This document shows, piece after piece, positions 52,748 through 61,763 of a stretch of 64,000 nucleotides of DNA. Under the pieces are notes generated by a model. That model did not search any database and had not been told where the DNA came from. It was given only the letters and a program-made list of their open reading frames with translations. This stretch comes from Nonomuraea dietziae. Its GTDB lineage: Bacteria; Actinomycetota; Actinomycetes; Streptosporangiales; Streptosporangiaceae. The stretch lies in assembly GCF_014195505.1 (NCBI RefSeq), contig NZ_JACIBV010000001.1, positions 4,774,001 to 4,838,000 of the forward strand. The letters run 5' to 3'. Both the position numbers and the translations under genes were made by a program. Each line of letters begins with the position of its first letter. The first letter of the stretch is position 1.

Positions 52748-53482
52748 ATGAGCTTCGATACCCACGGGCGCACGCAGCGGCTCGAACTGTCCGACCAGAA
52801 CCTGCGCGCCTTCGAGGCGGTCGTCCTGGAGTCGACGCCAGAGGGAATCGTCTTGAGCAAGTCGGCATTCTACCCAGGAGGCGGCGGCCAGCCGGCGGAT
52901 CACGGAGTTCTCCTCTGGCAGGGGGTGGAGACCAGGATCGTCGGCGTGCGCAAAGGCGACGATCTCCACCTGATTCCGGCAGAGGGCGACCCGATCCCGC
53001 CCGCGGGCACGGTCGTCGAGGCCGCCGTGGCCGACGAGCGGCGATCGGCCCTCATGCGCACCCACTCGGGGCTCCACGTGCTGTGCGGCGTCGTCTTCCG
53101 CGACTACGGCTCGCTGGTCACCGGCGGCAACATGGAGCCGTTCTCGGCCAGGATGGACTTCAACCTGCCCGAGGTGCCGCCCGGCTTCAAGGAGGCGGTC
53201 GAGGACGCCTGCAACGCCGAGGTCACCGCCGACCGGCGCATCGACGTTCGGGTGCTGCCGCGCTCGGAGGCCTTCGCGATCCCCGACATCATCCGCACCG
53301 CCACCAACCTGGTGCCCGACGACGTCGAGGACGTCCGCGTCGTCGACATCGTCGGCCTCGACACCCAGGCCGACGGCGGCACCCACGTCGCCTCCACGAA
53401 GCAGATCGGCCGGATCAAGGTGGCGAAGATCGAGAGCAAGGGCAGGGGCTTCCGCCGCCTGCGGATCACGATCTCCGACTGA
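52748..53482 (+). CDS. Alanyl-tRNA editing protein (AlaX family)
   Basis: 244 residues. First zinc-binding motif in RTHSGLHVLCG (HxxxH) and second in DGGTHVASTKQIG (Cys position replaced; family shows GGTHV). FYPGGGGQPADHG is the conserved N-terminal loop. Hydrolyses mischarged Ser- or Gly-tRNA(Ala). Divergent from the GDSL gene with a 29-nt gap. Confidence 0.9.
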   Translation: MSFDTHGRTQRLELSDQNLRAFEAVVLESTPEGIVLSKSAFYPGGGGQPADHGVLLWQGVETRIVGVRKGDDLHLIPAEGDPIPPAGTVVEAAVADERRSALMRTHSGLHVLCGVVFRDYGSLVTGGNMEPFSARMDFNLPEVPPGFKEAVEDACNAEVTADRRIDVRVLPRSEAFAIPDIIRTATNLVPDDVEDVRVVDIVGLDTQADGGTHVASTKQIGRIKVAKIESKGRGFRRLRITISD

Positions 53483-54122
53483 GCCAGTCGGCCAGCTCGC
53501 CGAAGCCGTTGCGCCTGGCGGCCCCCTCGGCGTCGACAGGCTCCCAGCCGGGCAGCCACGACGGGTCGGCCCCGCGCTCCAGGAGATAGGCGGCGAGCTC
53601 GCGCTGACCGCCGTGGGCGGCGTACCAGAAAGCCAGGTCGAGGTCGAAGGGCTCGGTCATGCGATCCAGCAGCCCGAGCGCCGCCGCCTGGTGCGCCTGC
53701 ACCGAGGCGCCCCTTTCGACCAGCCTGCGTGCGGTGTTCCACTGCGCGAAGGCGACCGCGTCCGCCAGTGGCGTGCCGCCACCGATGACCGCCCCTTCGG
53801 CCTCGATGTCGGCTCCCGCGTCGAGCAGCGCGTCGAGCGCCTCGACGTCGTCGTTGCTGGCCGCCCAGTGCAGCGGGGTCTCGGTGTGCGCGCCGACGAA
53901 CCGGGCGTCGACCTCGGCGCCGTGCGCGACGAGCGTGGCGATCGTCCCGCCCACGTGCGGCAGGTGGCCCGGCCAGTCGGTCGCGACGTGGAGCAGTGAC
54001 CTGCCCTCGATCCTGGCCCCGATCAGGTCGGGGTACTCGGTCAGCAGGCGGTCGAGCTCGGCCAGGTCGCCCGCGCGGACGGCGGCGACCACGGCGAGCG
54101 TCCTCGGCTCCTCAACGTCCAT
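53466..54122 (-). CDS. Ankyrin-repeat protein
   Basis: 218 residues, cytoplasmic. Four to five ankyrin repeats: SLLHVATDWPGHLPHVGGTI, TPLHWAASNDDVEALDALLD, TPLADAVAFAQWNTARRLVE, FWYAAHGGQRELAAYLLERG. Start 54122 is preferred (GAGG 8 nt before). It overlaps the regulator gene upstream by 11 nt and the convergent AlaX gene by 17 nt. Binding partner unknown. Confidence 0.87.
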   Translation of the reverse strand: MDVEEPRTLAVVAAVRAGDLAELDRLLTEYPDLIGARIEGRSLLHVATDWPGHLPHVGGTIATLVAHGAEVDARFVGAHTETPLHWAASNDDVEALDALLDAGADIEAEGAVIGGGTPLADAVAFAQWNTARRLVERGASVQAHQAAALGLLDRMTEPFDLDLAFWYAAHGGQRELAAYLLERGADPSWLPGWEPVDAEGAARRNGFGELADWLSRRS

Positions 54123-55032
54123 GCCCGCCATCCTCGATCATCGCGGCCAGACCGTCGAGCTGCAGCTTGAGCCCCAGCTCGAACAGCGCGTCGAGGTCGA
54201 GGTCGTAGCCGTCGCCGACGCCCTTCACCATGGCCGCGAAGGCGGGATAGGCGCCCGTGTCCATCAGCGTGCGCAGGCCGGGCTCCTGGGCGTCCATCCA
54301 CTCGTCCTCCGTCAGGCCGGTGACGGCCTGCGCCTGGGTCTCGCGCTCGGCGTTGACCGCCAGGCCTTGGACGAAGCTGTAGAACAGCACGTGCAGGTCG
54401 AGCCTGGTGACGGGGTCGAAGCCGAGGCTCTCGATCGCGGCCAGCGCCTGCTCGGCGTGGACGGCCAGGTGCGGAAGGACGACAGGACGGCTGAGCGGCG
54501 TGACCTGGGCGAGCCACGGATGGCGCCTGTGCAGGGTCCACAGCGTCCTTCCCACCAGCTCGAGCCGAGCCCGCCAGCCGTCGGGAGGCGGCGTCGGGTA
54601 GCCGAGCTCGGCGTAGGCGGCGTCGGCCATCAGCAGGACGAGGTCGTCCTTGCCGCCGACGTACTTGTAGGCCGACATCGGGGCGACGCCCAGCTTGGCG
54701 GCGATCCCCCTCATGGTCAGCGCGCCAAGCCCCTCGGCGTCGGCGATCTCGATCGCGACGCGCACCACCCGCTCACGTGACAGCGCCGTCTCGGGCAGGG
54801 GTTCGGGCAGGGGTCCGGAGGAGGGCGAGGCCACGACCGTGCCCACGCGCGGCCTGGCCACGACGACGCCCTGCTGCTGCAGGGTGTTCATGGCCTTCGT
54901 GGCGGTCGCCAGAGCCACACCCCACTGCCTGGCGACCTGTCTGACGGGCGGAAGCCGGTCACCCGGCTTGAGCTTGCCCGAGGCGATACGGCGTTTGACG
55001 TCGTCGACGATGTCGAGATAGGGCGACTGCAC
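54112..55032 (-). CDS. GntR-TetR fusion transcriptional regulator
   Basis: About 306 residues. N-terminal GntR winged helix (LKPGDRLPPVRQVARQWGVA; TKAMNTLQQQGVVVARPRVG), then a TetR-type HTH (LGALTMRGIAAKLGVAPMSAY KYV) and TetR C-terminal ligand domain (tetracycline-repressor-like). Start may be GTG 55032 or ATG 55047. The start lies only 29 nt from the divergent monooxygenase, so both transcripts are probably nearly leaderless and share an operator with GTAC motifs. Confidence 0.88.
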   Translation of the reverse strand: MQSPYLDIVDDVKRRIASGKLKPGDRLPPVRQVARQWGVALATATKAMNTLQQQGVVVARPRVGTVVASPSSGPLPEPLPETALSRERVVRVAIEIADAEGLGALTMRGIAAKLGVAPMSAYKYVGGKDDLVLLMADAAYAELGYPTPPPDGWRARLELVGRTLWTLHRRHPWLAQVTPLSRPVVLPHLAVHAEQALAAIESLGFDPVTRLDLHVLFYSFVQGLAVNAERETQAQAVTGLTEDEWMDAQEPGLRTLMDTGAYPAFAAMVKGVGDGYDLDLDALFELGLKLQLDGLAAMIEDGGHGR

Positions 55033-55061
55033 TAGTACACAATACATCGTACATTCAGAGC

Positions 55062-56147
55062 ATGACGAACATCCTGATCTCCGGGTCGAGCATCGCGGGC
55101 GCCACTCTGGCCTACTGGCTGCGCCACCACGGCTTCTCCACCACCGTCGTCGAGCGCACTCCAGGCCTGCGCCCCGGCGGCCAGGCCATCGACGTGCGCG
55201 GCGCCGCGCTCACCGTGGCCGAGCGCATGGGCGTCCTTGACGAGATGCGCGGCCTGCGCACCACCTGGCGCGGCATGTCGATGCTCGACGGCGACGGCAA
55301 CGAGGTCATGCGCGACACCGAGGGCACCTACAGCGGCGGCAGGTTCGACAGCGGCGACGTGGAACTGCTCAAGGAGGACCTCACGCGGATCGTCCACGAC
55401 CGCGCGCGGGACGGGGTGGAGTACCTCTTCGACGACACCGTCACCTCCATCGGCCAGGACGGTGAGGTCACCTTCGAGAACAGCCCCCCGCGCCGCTTCG
55501 ACCTGGTGATCGGCGCGGACGGCCTGCACTCCACCGTGCGCCGCCTGGCCTTCGGCGACGAATCCGACTTCATCCACCACCTGGGGATGCACCTGTGCAT
55601 CTTCACCATGGACAACATCCTCGACCTGGAGAACTGGCAGATCTGGCTCAGGGACGGCGACGCCGGGCTCGGCCTGTTCCCCGTGCGCGACAACACCCAG
55701 CTCAAGGTCAACCTGGGCTTCCACAAGGAGCGGCTCGACTACGACTACCGCGACCTCGACCAGCAGAGGCGGCTGGTCGCCGAGCACTGCGGCGGCCTGC
55801 GGTGGGAGGCGCCCAGGCTGCTCGAGGCCATGTGGAAGGCGCCCGACTTCTACTTCGACTCGATGGCGCAGATCAGGATGCCCTCGTGGTCGAAGGGACG
55901 GGTAGCGCTGGTCGGCGACGCCGGTTACTGCGCCTCACCGCTGTCGGGCCAGGGCACCAGCCTGGCCATGGTCGGCGCCTACGTCCTGGCCGAGGAGCTG
56001 GGCAGGTCGCTGGAGGGGGCCTTCGACAGGTACGAGTCGCGGATGCGGCCCTTCGTCGAGGCCAACCAGGCCCTCGCACTGGAGAACCCCGGAGGGCCGG
56101 CCTCCGACGAGTCGGTCGCCAAGGCCAAGAACGCCATCACCCTCTGA
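55062..56147 (+). CDS. FAD-dependent aromatic-ring/TetX-like monooxygenase
   Basis: 361 residues. FAD-binding GxGxxG-type start ILISGSSIAGATLAYWL, DG motif VIGADGLHSTVRRLAF and FAD ribityl motif RVALVGDAGYCASPLSGQGT. This is the PHBH/TetX class that hydroxylates aromatic or polyketide-like compounds. Divergence from the GntR-TetR fusion suggests drug- or substrate-inducible expression. Confidence 0.92.
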   Translation: MTNILISGSSIAGATLAYWLRHHGFSTTVVERTPGLRPGGQAIDVRGAALTVAERMGVLDEMRGLRTTWRGMSMLDGDGNEVMRDTEGTYSGGRFDSGDVELLKEDLTRIVHDRARDGVEYLFDDTVTSIGQDGEVTFENSPPRRFDLVIGADGLHSTVRRLAFGDESDFIHHLGMHLCIFTMDNILDLENWQIWLRDGDAGLGLFPVRDNTQLKVNLGFHKERLDYDYRDLDQQRRLVAEHCGGLRWEAPRLLEAMWKAPDFYFDSMAQIRMPSWSKGRVALVGDAGYCASPLSGQGTSLAMVGAYVLAEELGRSLEGAFDRYESRMRPFVEANQALALENPGGPASDESVAKAKNAITL

Positions 56148-56157
56148 CCGGCTCCCT

Positions 56158-57753
56158 TCAGAGGGAGCGGAACTGGCGGGTGGAGGAGATCGCGCCCGAG
56201 GTGGTGGTGGTGAAGGTGCGCATCGACCCGGCGAACTTCGACAGGTCCCACTCGGCGGGCCCGTGGTACCAGTAGAGGTTGTCGGCCTGCTGGCCGTTGC
56301 CCGTGACCGAGGCCACCACCCTCGACCAGTGCTCCACCCCGTCGAAGATCACCGCGTAGGGCAGGTAGCGGGAGAACAGCTCGACCCTGTGCTGCTCGGG
56401 CACGTTCCCGAGATCGCCCGTCATGAGGTAGTGGCGGAAGCCGAGCGTGTGGGCCAGGGCCGCCGAGCCCTTGGCGGTCTTGGCGGGCATCGACTGCCCG
56501 CCGATCGCCAGCGCGGCGCCCGCGATGATCACAGCGAGGCCGAGCAGGCCGTAGGTGGTGAACCAGGCCAGCGCCGCAGTCGCCGCGACCCCGAGCAGGC
56601 AGAGTGCGACCCCTGCCGTGGTCCACCTGGTGCGTACGGCGTCGGGCCTGCGGGCGAACCAGCCCTGCCGTACGACGTCGGTGTAGAGGGCGTCGCGCAC
56701 CTTGCCGAGGTGGGCGTGGAAGGCGCCGGACAGCTGCGAGAGCAGCACGCTGTCGCGCCCTTCGAAGATCGCGTCGTACAGCGCCCTCTCGTACGGCAGC
56801 AGCGAGGCGATCGGCGCATTGGGTAGCCTGACGAGCACCCAGTCGGGCGCGTCGTAGGTCTGGCGGGGCTGCTCGTCGATGCGCAGGTAGCCGCGGACCG
56901 CGAGGTCGACGATGGTGGCGGTCACGTCGATCACGTCGGCCTGCTCGTCGATCAGCGTGCCGATCTGGCCTGGGCGCACGCCGTCGGGCGGGGTGAAGTG
57001 GCCGTCCTGGACGGCGGCGACGGCGCCCTGCTCGTGACCGACCGCGCGCGCGTCGCGTCCGCGGGTCCACCACAGCAGGCCGACGCCGCCGAGCAGCAGG
57101 GCCAGCAGCCCGGCCAGCGCGCCGCCCGTGACGGTGTCGAGAGTGAACGCGCTGGTCATCGACCAGCGCCGCTGCAGGATCGGCTCCCCGCCGCTGGTGC
57201 CCTTGGGATAGCCGAGCACCACCGTCAGCGCCTGGCCCGCGTTGAGGCCCTGCTGCTCGAACTCGGCGCGCACGCCCGTGTGGTCCATCGAGGCCGAGGT
57301 GCAGCCGATCGCGGAGGTGAGGTCGCCCGCGAAGCAGGACAGGTTCTGGATGGCGGCGGGCCCCGAGACCTTGACCGTCGCCTTCGCCACCGGAGCGCTC
57401 CAACCGCCCACGGCGAACCAGCGCAGCTCCTCCGTGCCGCCGACCTGCGTGACCGCGCCGGTGACGTCGTAGGAGACGGTGCCGTCGCCCTGCATGGTGA
57501 GCACGTCTCCTGCGAGGGTGCCGCCCTTGACGTTGGAGATGCGGTAGATCCTGTCGAAGTCGTCGTCGAAGCGGGTGCGGGTGAGGAACGTGCGCTCGAC
57601 CTTGCCGCCCGCGCCGCTGATCTTCTCGGTCACGTGCAGCACGCCGCCCTTGCCGAGCTCCAGCGTCACCTCGTCGGTGAGAGGCGCCGTCTGCGCGGCA
57701 AAAGGCATCGCTCCCATGAGGAGAGCGATGAAGGCGACCCTGATACCCGTCAT
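56158..57753 (-). CDS. DUF2207 membrane protein
   Basis: 531 residues. Signal peptide, extracytoplasmic beta-rich DUF2207 domain (DFDRIYRISNVKGGTL; VVLGYPKGT), membrane helix (GGALAGLLALLLGGVGLLWW), cytoplasmic region (DVTATIVDLAVRGYLRIDE) and a further helix pair (AATAALAWFTTYGLLGLAV). Common in actinobacteria, role unknown. Ends 10 nt from the convergent monooxygenase. Confidence 0.9.
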   Translation of the reverse strand: MTGIRVAFIALLMGAMPFAAQTAPLTDEVTLELGKGGVLHVTEKISGAGGKVERTFLTRTRFDDDFDRIYRISNVKGGTLAGDVLTMQGDGTVSYDVTGAVTQVGGTEELRWFAVGGWSAPVAKATVKVSGPAAIQNLSCFAGDLTSAIGCTSASMDHTGVRAEFEQQGLNAGQALTVVLGYPKGTSGGEPILQRRWSMTSAFTLDTVTGGALAGLLALLLGGVGLLWWTRGRDARAVGHEQGAVAAVQDGHFTPPDGVRPGQIGTLIDEQADVIDVTATIVDLAVRGYLRIDEQPRQTYDAPDWVLVRLPNAPIASLLPYERALYDAIFEGRDSVLLSQLSGAFHAHLGKVRDALYTDVVRQGWFARRPDAVRTRWTTAGVALCLLGVAATAALAWFTTYGLLGLAVIIAGAALAIGGQSMPAKTAKGSAALAHTLGFRHYLMTGDLGNVPEQHRVELFSRYLPYAVIFDGVEHWSRVVASVTGNGQQADNLYWYHGPAEWDLSKFAGSMRTFTTTTSGAISSTRQFRSL

Positions 57754-57820
57754 GGCGGCAGATCGTAGCGGTTGGCACCGACCCTCTGAGTGGGTACAGC
57801 TCTGACCAGGGGGAATGCAA

Positions 57821-57934
57821 ATGTTGCGGGCTTTGTCAGCGATCTACGACGCGGTCGCCGTCGTCCAGTGGGCCTATGCGCCGGCGCCCGGACGGGGTTT
57901 CATCGGCGGTATGCCCCCGCCGGAGGTGTCCTGA
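57821..57934 (+). CDS. 37-residue ORF coupled to the DNA ligase gene
   Basis: ATG 57821 follows AGGGGGA with normal spacing. The frame MLRALSAIYDAVAVVQWAYA ends in a stop that shares one base with the ligase ATG (TGATG). RBS, coupling and amphipathic start support a real small protein or a leader ORF controlling the ligase. No family recognised. Confidence 0.5.
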   Translation: MLRALSAIYDAVAVVQWAYAPAPGRGFIGGMPPPEVS

Positions 57935-58899
57935 TGGCGCTGCCCTCCTACGAGCCGATGCTCGCCAAAGCGGGGCCGCTGCCCGCCAAGGGCGAGTGGG
58001 CCTACGAGATGAAGTGGGACGGGGTCAGGGCGCTGGCCTACGTCGAGGACAGGGGCGTCAGGCTCGTCTCCCGCAACGGCAAGGACGTCACCGTCGCCTA
58101 CACCGAGCTGCGCATGCTGGGCGGCGCGGTGGGCGGGCACGATCTCGTGCTCGACGGCGAGATCGTCGCCTTCGACGCGGCGGGCAGGCCGTCCTTCGGC
58201 GCGCTGCAGCAGCGGATGCACCAGCGCAACCCCGTCAGGATCGCCGAGCTCGTCAGGTCGGTGCCCGTGACGTTCATGCTCTTCGATCTGCTGCACATCA
58301 ACTCCGCCAGCGCGGTCGGCCTGCCGTACACCGACAGGAGACGGTTGCTGGAGGAGACGGTCACGCCGGGCGCGCGCTGGCAGGTGCCCGTCTGGTTCCA
58401 CGGCTCGGGAGAGGAGGCGGTGGCGGCGAGCAAGCAACTGGGCCTCGAAGGGGTGGTGGCCAAGCGGCTCGACTCGCCCTACCGGCAGGGCCAGCGCTCG
58501 GCCGACTGGACGAAGGTGAAGAACTTCAGGATGCAGGAGGTCATCATCTGCGGCTGGAAGCCGGGCGAGGGACGGCGGTCGGGGATGATCGGCTCACTGC
58601 TGCTCGGCGTGCACGACGCCGGCGGACGACTGGTCTTCGCAGGGCACGTCGGGACCGGGTTCACCGAGCGCATGCTGGCCGACCTCGGCTCACGCCTGCG
58701 GCCGCTGGAAAGGCCCGACCCGCCCGTGCTGGGCGTGCCGCGCGAACACGCCCGCGACGCCCACTGGGTGGAGCCCGTGCTGGTCGGGGAGGTCCGTTAC
58801 GCCGAGTGGACGCCCGAAAGAAGTCTCAGGCACCCGTCGTGGCGCGGGCTGAGGGAGGACAAGGGGCCAGGCGAGGTGCGCGTCGATCAGGCCTCGTGA
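57934..58899 (+). CDS. ATP-dependent DNA ligase (LigC/LigD-ligase type)
   Basis: 321 residues. Nucleotidyltransferase core: motif I EMKWDGVRALAYV (adenylated Lys), III LDGEIVAFDAAG, IV GLEGVVAKRLDSPY, V ADWTKVKNF. OB domain with GWKPGEGRRSGMIGSLLLG. No polymerase or nuclease domains, so a stand-alone ligase as in mycobacterial LigC; repair rather than replication. GGAGG 8 nt before the ATG. Confidence 0.92.
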   Translation: MALPSYEPMLAKAGPLPAKGEWAYEMKWDGVRALAYVEDRGVRLVSRNGKDVTVAYTELRMLGGAVGGHDLVLDGEIVAFDAAGRPSFGALQQRMHQRNPVRIAELVRSVPVTFMLFDLLHINSASAVGLPYTDRRRLLEETVTPGARWQVPVWFHGSGEEAVAASKQLGLEGVVAKRLDSPYRQGQRSADWTKVKNFRMQEVIICGWKPGEGRRSGMIGSLLLGVHDAGGRLVFAGHVGTGFTERMLADLGSRLRPLERPDPPVLGVPREHARDAHWVEPVLVGEVRYAEWTPERSLRHPSWRGLREDKGPGEVRVDQAS

Positions 58900-59228
58900 A
58901 GGATCGGCCAGACCTCGACCTGGTCGGCCGGCAGCTCGGCGGCGAGTTGCAGCGCCCGCTCCTCGCTGTCGACGTCGAGGAGGTACCAGCTGGCGAGGTA
59001 CTCCTTCGACTCCAGGTAGGGGCCGTCGGTGACGACGGGCGCGCCGGTCACGGTCCTGACCATCTTGGCCTGGGCGGCGTCGGCCACGCCGAACGCGCCG
59101 AGCAGCTCGCCGCTCTCCTTGTGCTTGGCGGTGAAGGCGTCGAAGGCGGCGGCCGTGGCCTGCCACTCCTCGGCGGGGATCGACTCCCAGAGCTCCTTGT
59201 TGCCATAGATGATCATCACGTACTTCAT
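58887..59228 (-). CDS. YCII-related (DGPF domain) protein
   Basis: 113 residues from ATG 59228 (an upstream ATG at 59237 is possible). KYVMIIYGNKELWESIPAEE and VTDGPYLESKEYLASWYLLD carry the DGPF/YCII signature. A small dimeric alpha-beta barrel of uncertain function, often beside ECF sigma factors, none of which is here. Ends overlap the ligase gene by 13 nt. Confidence 0.9.
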   Translation of the reverse strand: MKYVMIIYGNKELWESIPAEEWQATAAAFDAFTAKHKESGELLGAFGVADAAQAKMVRTVTGAPVVTDGPYLESKEYLASWYLLDVDSEERALQLAAELPADQVEVWPILHEA

Positions 59229-59234
59229 GTCAGC

Positions 59235-59451
59235 CACGATACTGAGGGCGCTGTCCTATGACACACTCCGCGCGGCCGGGGCCGTGGCGGGTGACGACGT
59301 CGCCTTCGCCCACGCCCTGCTGTGGTGCGGCACTCAGGAAGAGCTCGCCGACAACCCGGACAACCGCCTCCGGCTGACGCTCGGCCTGCGCAAGGAGAAC
59401 GGCCGGTGGGTCGTCGCCCACGAGCACCACTCGTTCCCGATCACCGGCTAG
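59235..59451 (+). pseudogene. SnoaL-like (NTF2-fold) protein, N-terminally truncated
   Basis: About 70 residues remain: VAGDDVAFAHALLWCGTQEE, RLRLTLGLRKENGRWVVAHE and HHSFPITG, the second half of a SnoaL/ketosteroid-isomerase-like domain. The first ~70 residues with the N-terminal helices are absent, and the sequence runs straight into the start region of the YCII gene. Such proteins are often YCII neighbours, so a deletion probably fused the two loci. Confidence 0.7.
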
Positions 59452-59469
59452 GAGGCTCCGGCCGGTCGA

Positions 59470-60090
59470 TCACAGGCGGATCAGGCCGCGTTCGACCGCC
59501 ACGGTGACGGCGGCGGTGCGGGTGTCGACGCCGAGCTTGCCGTACACGTGGACGAGGTGGGTCTTGACGGTCGCCTCGGTGATGAACAGCGCTCTGGCGA
59601 TCTCCTTGTTGCCCGCGCCCTTCGCCAGGAGCTCCAGGATCTCGATCTCCCTGGTGGTCAGCGCGGGCCCAGGGTCGCGCATGCGGCGCATCATCCGCGT
59701 GGCCACCTTGGGCGACAGGACGGTCTCTCCCCTGGCGGCGGCCTTGATCGCCTGGAAGAGCTCGTCGGGAGGGCAGGCCTTGAGCACGTAGCCCGTGGCG
59801 CCCGCGTCGATGGCCCTGACGATGTCGGCGTCCGTCTCGTAGGTGGTCAGGACGAGCACCTGCGGCGCATGGGGAAGCGCGCGGACCAGCCGCGTGGTCT
59901 CCACGCCGTCAGGGCCGTCGCCGAGCTGCAGGTCCATGAGCACGACGTCGGGCTCGCTCAGGGCGATGCCGCGCACGGCGTCGTGCGAGGTGGCCGCCTC
60001 GCCCACGATCTCCATGTCGGGCTCGCCGCCGACGAGGGCGGCGATGCCCGCCCTGACGACGGGGTGGTCGTCCACCAGGAAGAGTTTCAA
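59470..60090 (-). CDS. NarL-family response regulator, SenR-like
   Basis: 206 residues. Receiver Asp in DVVLMDLQLGDG and Lys in GYVLKACPP; LuxR HTH with LTTREIEILELLAKGAGNKE and FITEATVKTHLVHVYGKLGV. Coupled to the kinase gene (4-nt overlap). The HbpS-like gene next door suggests the redox/haem-sensing SenS-SenR arrangement known from Streptomyces reticuli. Confidence 0.88.
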   Translation of the reverse strand: MKLFLVDDHPVVRAGIAALVGGEPDMEIVGEAATSHDAVRGIALSEPDVVLMDLQLGDGPDGVETTRLVRALPHAPQVLVLTTYETDADIVRAIDAGATGYVLKACPPDELFQAIKAAARGETVLSPKVATRMMRRMRDPGPALTTREIEILELLAKGAGNKEIARALFITEATVKTHLVHVYGKLGVDTRTAAVTVAVERGLIRL

Positions 60091-61121
60091 AGCGGGATCC
60101 TCGCTGCCACGGCCGTGCCCTCACCGGGCACGCTCTCGACCACCAGCGTGCCACCCACCTCGGCCAGCCTGTCACGCATGCCGCGCAGGCCGTACCCCCG
60201 GCCTGGCCCTGGCGCGGCCTGGTCGAAGCCGACGCCGTCGTCGAAGACGTCCAGCGTCACCTCGCCCTCCAGATACGACAGGGTGACGACCACCCTGCTC
60301 GCCTGGGCGTGCTCGCGGGCGTTGGCGAGCGCTCCCTGCGCCACCCTCAGCAGGACGGCCTGCGTCCTGGCGTCGAGGGGGTACTCGGCCCCCTCCTGGC
60401 GGAAGTCGTCACAGATCGACTTGAGCACGTCGGGCAGCGACCTCTCGGCCAGGTCGGCGGGCCCGAGGTCCCTGACGAACCGCCGGGCCTCCTCCAGGTT
60501 CTCCCCCGTCGAGGTCATCGCCTGCCGCAGGTAGGAGCGGGCGAGGGAGGGGTCGCTCTCCCATGCCCTGTCGGCGGCCTGCAGCAGGATGCGCTGGCTG
60601 GTCAGGCCCTGGGCCAGGGTGTCGTGGATCTCGCGGCTGAGCCGCTCCCTCTCCTCCAGGACGCCCGAGCGGCGCAGCTCCCAGAAGATCACCACGGTCA
60701 TGGCCGCGACCGCGATCGGCGCGAGGACCTGGCTCGGGTCGAACCTGTCGGCCAGGTTGATCTGGGCGACGATCACCGAGACCGTCAGGACGGTCGCCGC
60801 CACGATCGTCAGCGGGGGCGAGAGCAGGCGCAGGCAGACGAAGAAGAGCGGGATCGCGCACCACGAGAACGACGGCGCCATCTCCACCAGCACCAGCCAG
60901 AGCAGGAGCACCGCGACGAGCCACGCCAGGCGCCCGCGGTGGCCGAGCGGTCGCCAGAAGGCCACGCCCACGGCGTAGAGGAGCCCCAGCACCGCGGCGA
61001 GGCCGACGTTGACGGCGCTCTCGGCGTTGAGACCGTGCCTCACCAGCAACCGGGAGGCGGAGGCGACGAGCAGCAGGAAGAAGCCCACGTGCATGGCGCG
61101 GTTCAGCCGGACGCGTTCCAC
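60087..61121 (-). CDS. Sensor histidine kinase, SenS-like
   Basis: About 344 residues from GTG 61121, which follows GGAGGAGG. Five to six membrane helices with short loops in the first ~150 residues; phosphoacceptor in ERERLSREIHDTLAQGLTSQ; ATP site ANAREHAQASRVVV, FDDGVGFDQ and GRGYGLRGMRDRL. Few extracytoplasmic residues fit a sensor that needs an accessory protein such as HbpS. Confidence 0.88.
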   Translation of the reverse strand: MERVRLNRAMHVGFFLLLVASASRLLVRHGLNAESAVNVGLAAVLGLLYAVGVAFWRPLGHRGRLAWLVAVLLLWLVLVEMAPSFSWCAIPLFFVCLRLLSPPLTIVAATVLTVSVIVAQINLADRFDPSQVLAPIAVAAMTVVIFWELRRSGVLEERERLSREIHDTLAQGLTSQRILLQAADRAWESDPSLARSYLRQAMTSTGENLEEARRFVRDLGPADLAERSLPDVLKSICDDFRQEGAEYPLDARTQAVLLRVAQGALANAREHAQASRVVVTLSYLEGEVTLDVFDDGVGFDQAAPGPGRGYGLRGMRDRLAEVGGTLVVESVPGEGTAVAARIPL

Positions 61122-61238
61122 CTGCTCCTCCTCCCTCCACATCAACCAATCGGTTGACGTACGGCTCAGCCGATTTCTTCCCCCGCTTCGACCGGACGTG
61201 CGATGGCCCCCGCCACGGGCGACGGCAGGCTGGAGGAC

Positions 61239-61757
61239 ATGAACCTCAAGAGCTTCCGCATCCGCACCGCCGCCGCCGGCCTGGCCGCCCTCGCCGTGGT
61301 TGGTGGCGTCACCGTCTCACAGTCCGCCGCCATGGCCGACCCCGGCGCCCCCGCCGTCGTCCAGACGAACGTGCTGTCGGCCGACGCCGCCCTGAAGATC
61401 GCAGAAGCGGTGCAGAAGGAGGCTGCCAAGCAGAAGCAGCGCGTGACCGTCGCGATCGTGGACCGCTCGGGCGCGACCAGGCTGATCCTGAAGGGTGACG
61501 GCGCGGGCCCGCAGACCGAGGAGTCGGCCAGGCGCAAGGCGTTCACCGCCGTGTCGTTCGGCCAGGCCACCAGCGCGCTGTCGAAGAACCAGGCGCTGGC
61601 CGCGATCCCCGGCACCCTCCTGCTGGGCGGCGGCGTTCCCGTCGCCTCCGGTGGCAGCCCGATCGCCGGCATCGGGGTCGGCGGCGCGCCCTCCGGCGAC
61701 ATCGACGAGGCCCTCGCCCAGGCCGGTCTCAAGGCCGTCCAGGGGCAGCTCGGCTGA
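61239..61757 (+). CDS. HbpS/GlcG-type haem-binding exported protein
   Basis: 172 residues from ATG 61239 (GGAGG upstream). Signal peptide to about 35, then the HbpS/GlcG fold: LSADAALKIAEAVQKEA, VTVAIVDRSGATRLILKGDG, RRKAFTAVSFGQATSAL, PGTLLLGGGVPVASGG. Extracellular octamer in S. reticuli that binds haem and tunes SenS. Divergent from the SenS-like gene. Confidence 0.87.
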   Translation: MNLKSFRIRTAAAGLAALAVVGGVTVSQSAAMADPGAPAVVQTNVLSADAALKIAEAVQKEAAKQKQRVTVAIVDRSGATRLILKGDGAGPQTEESARRKAFTAVSFGQATSALSKNQALAAIPGTLLLGGGVPVASGGSPIAGIGVGGAPSGDIDEALAQAGLKAVQGQLG

Positions 61758-61763
61758 TCCCCG

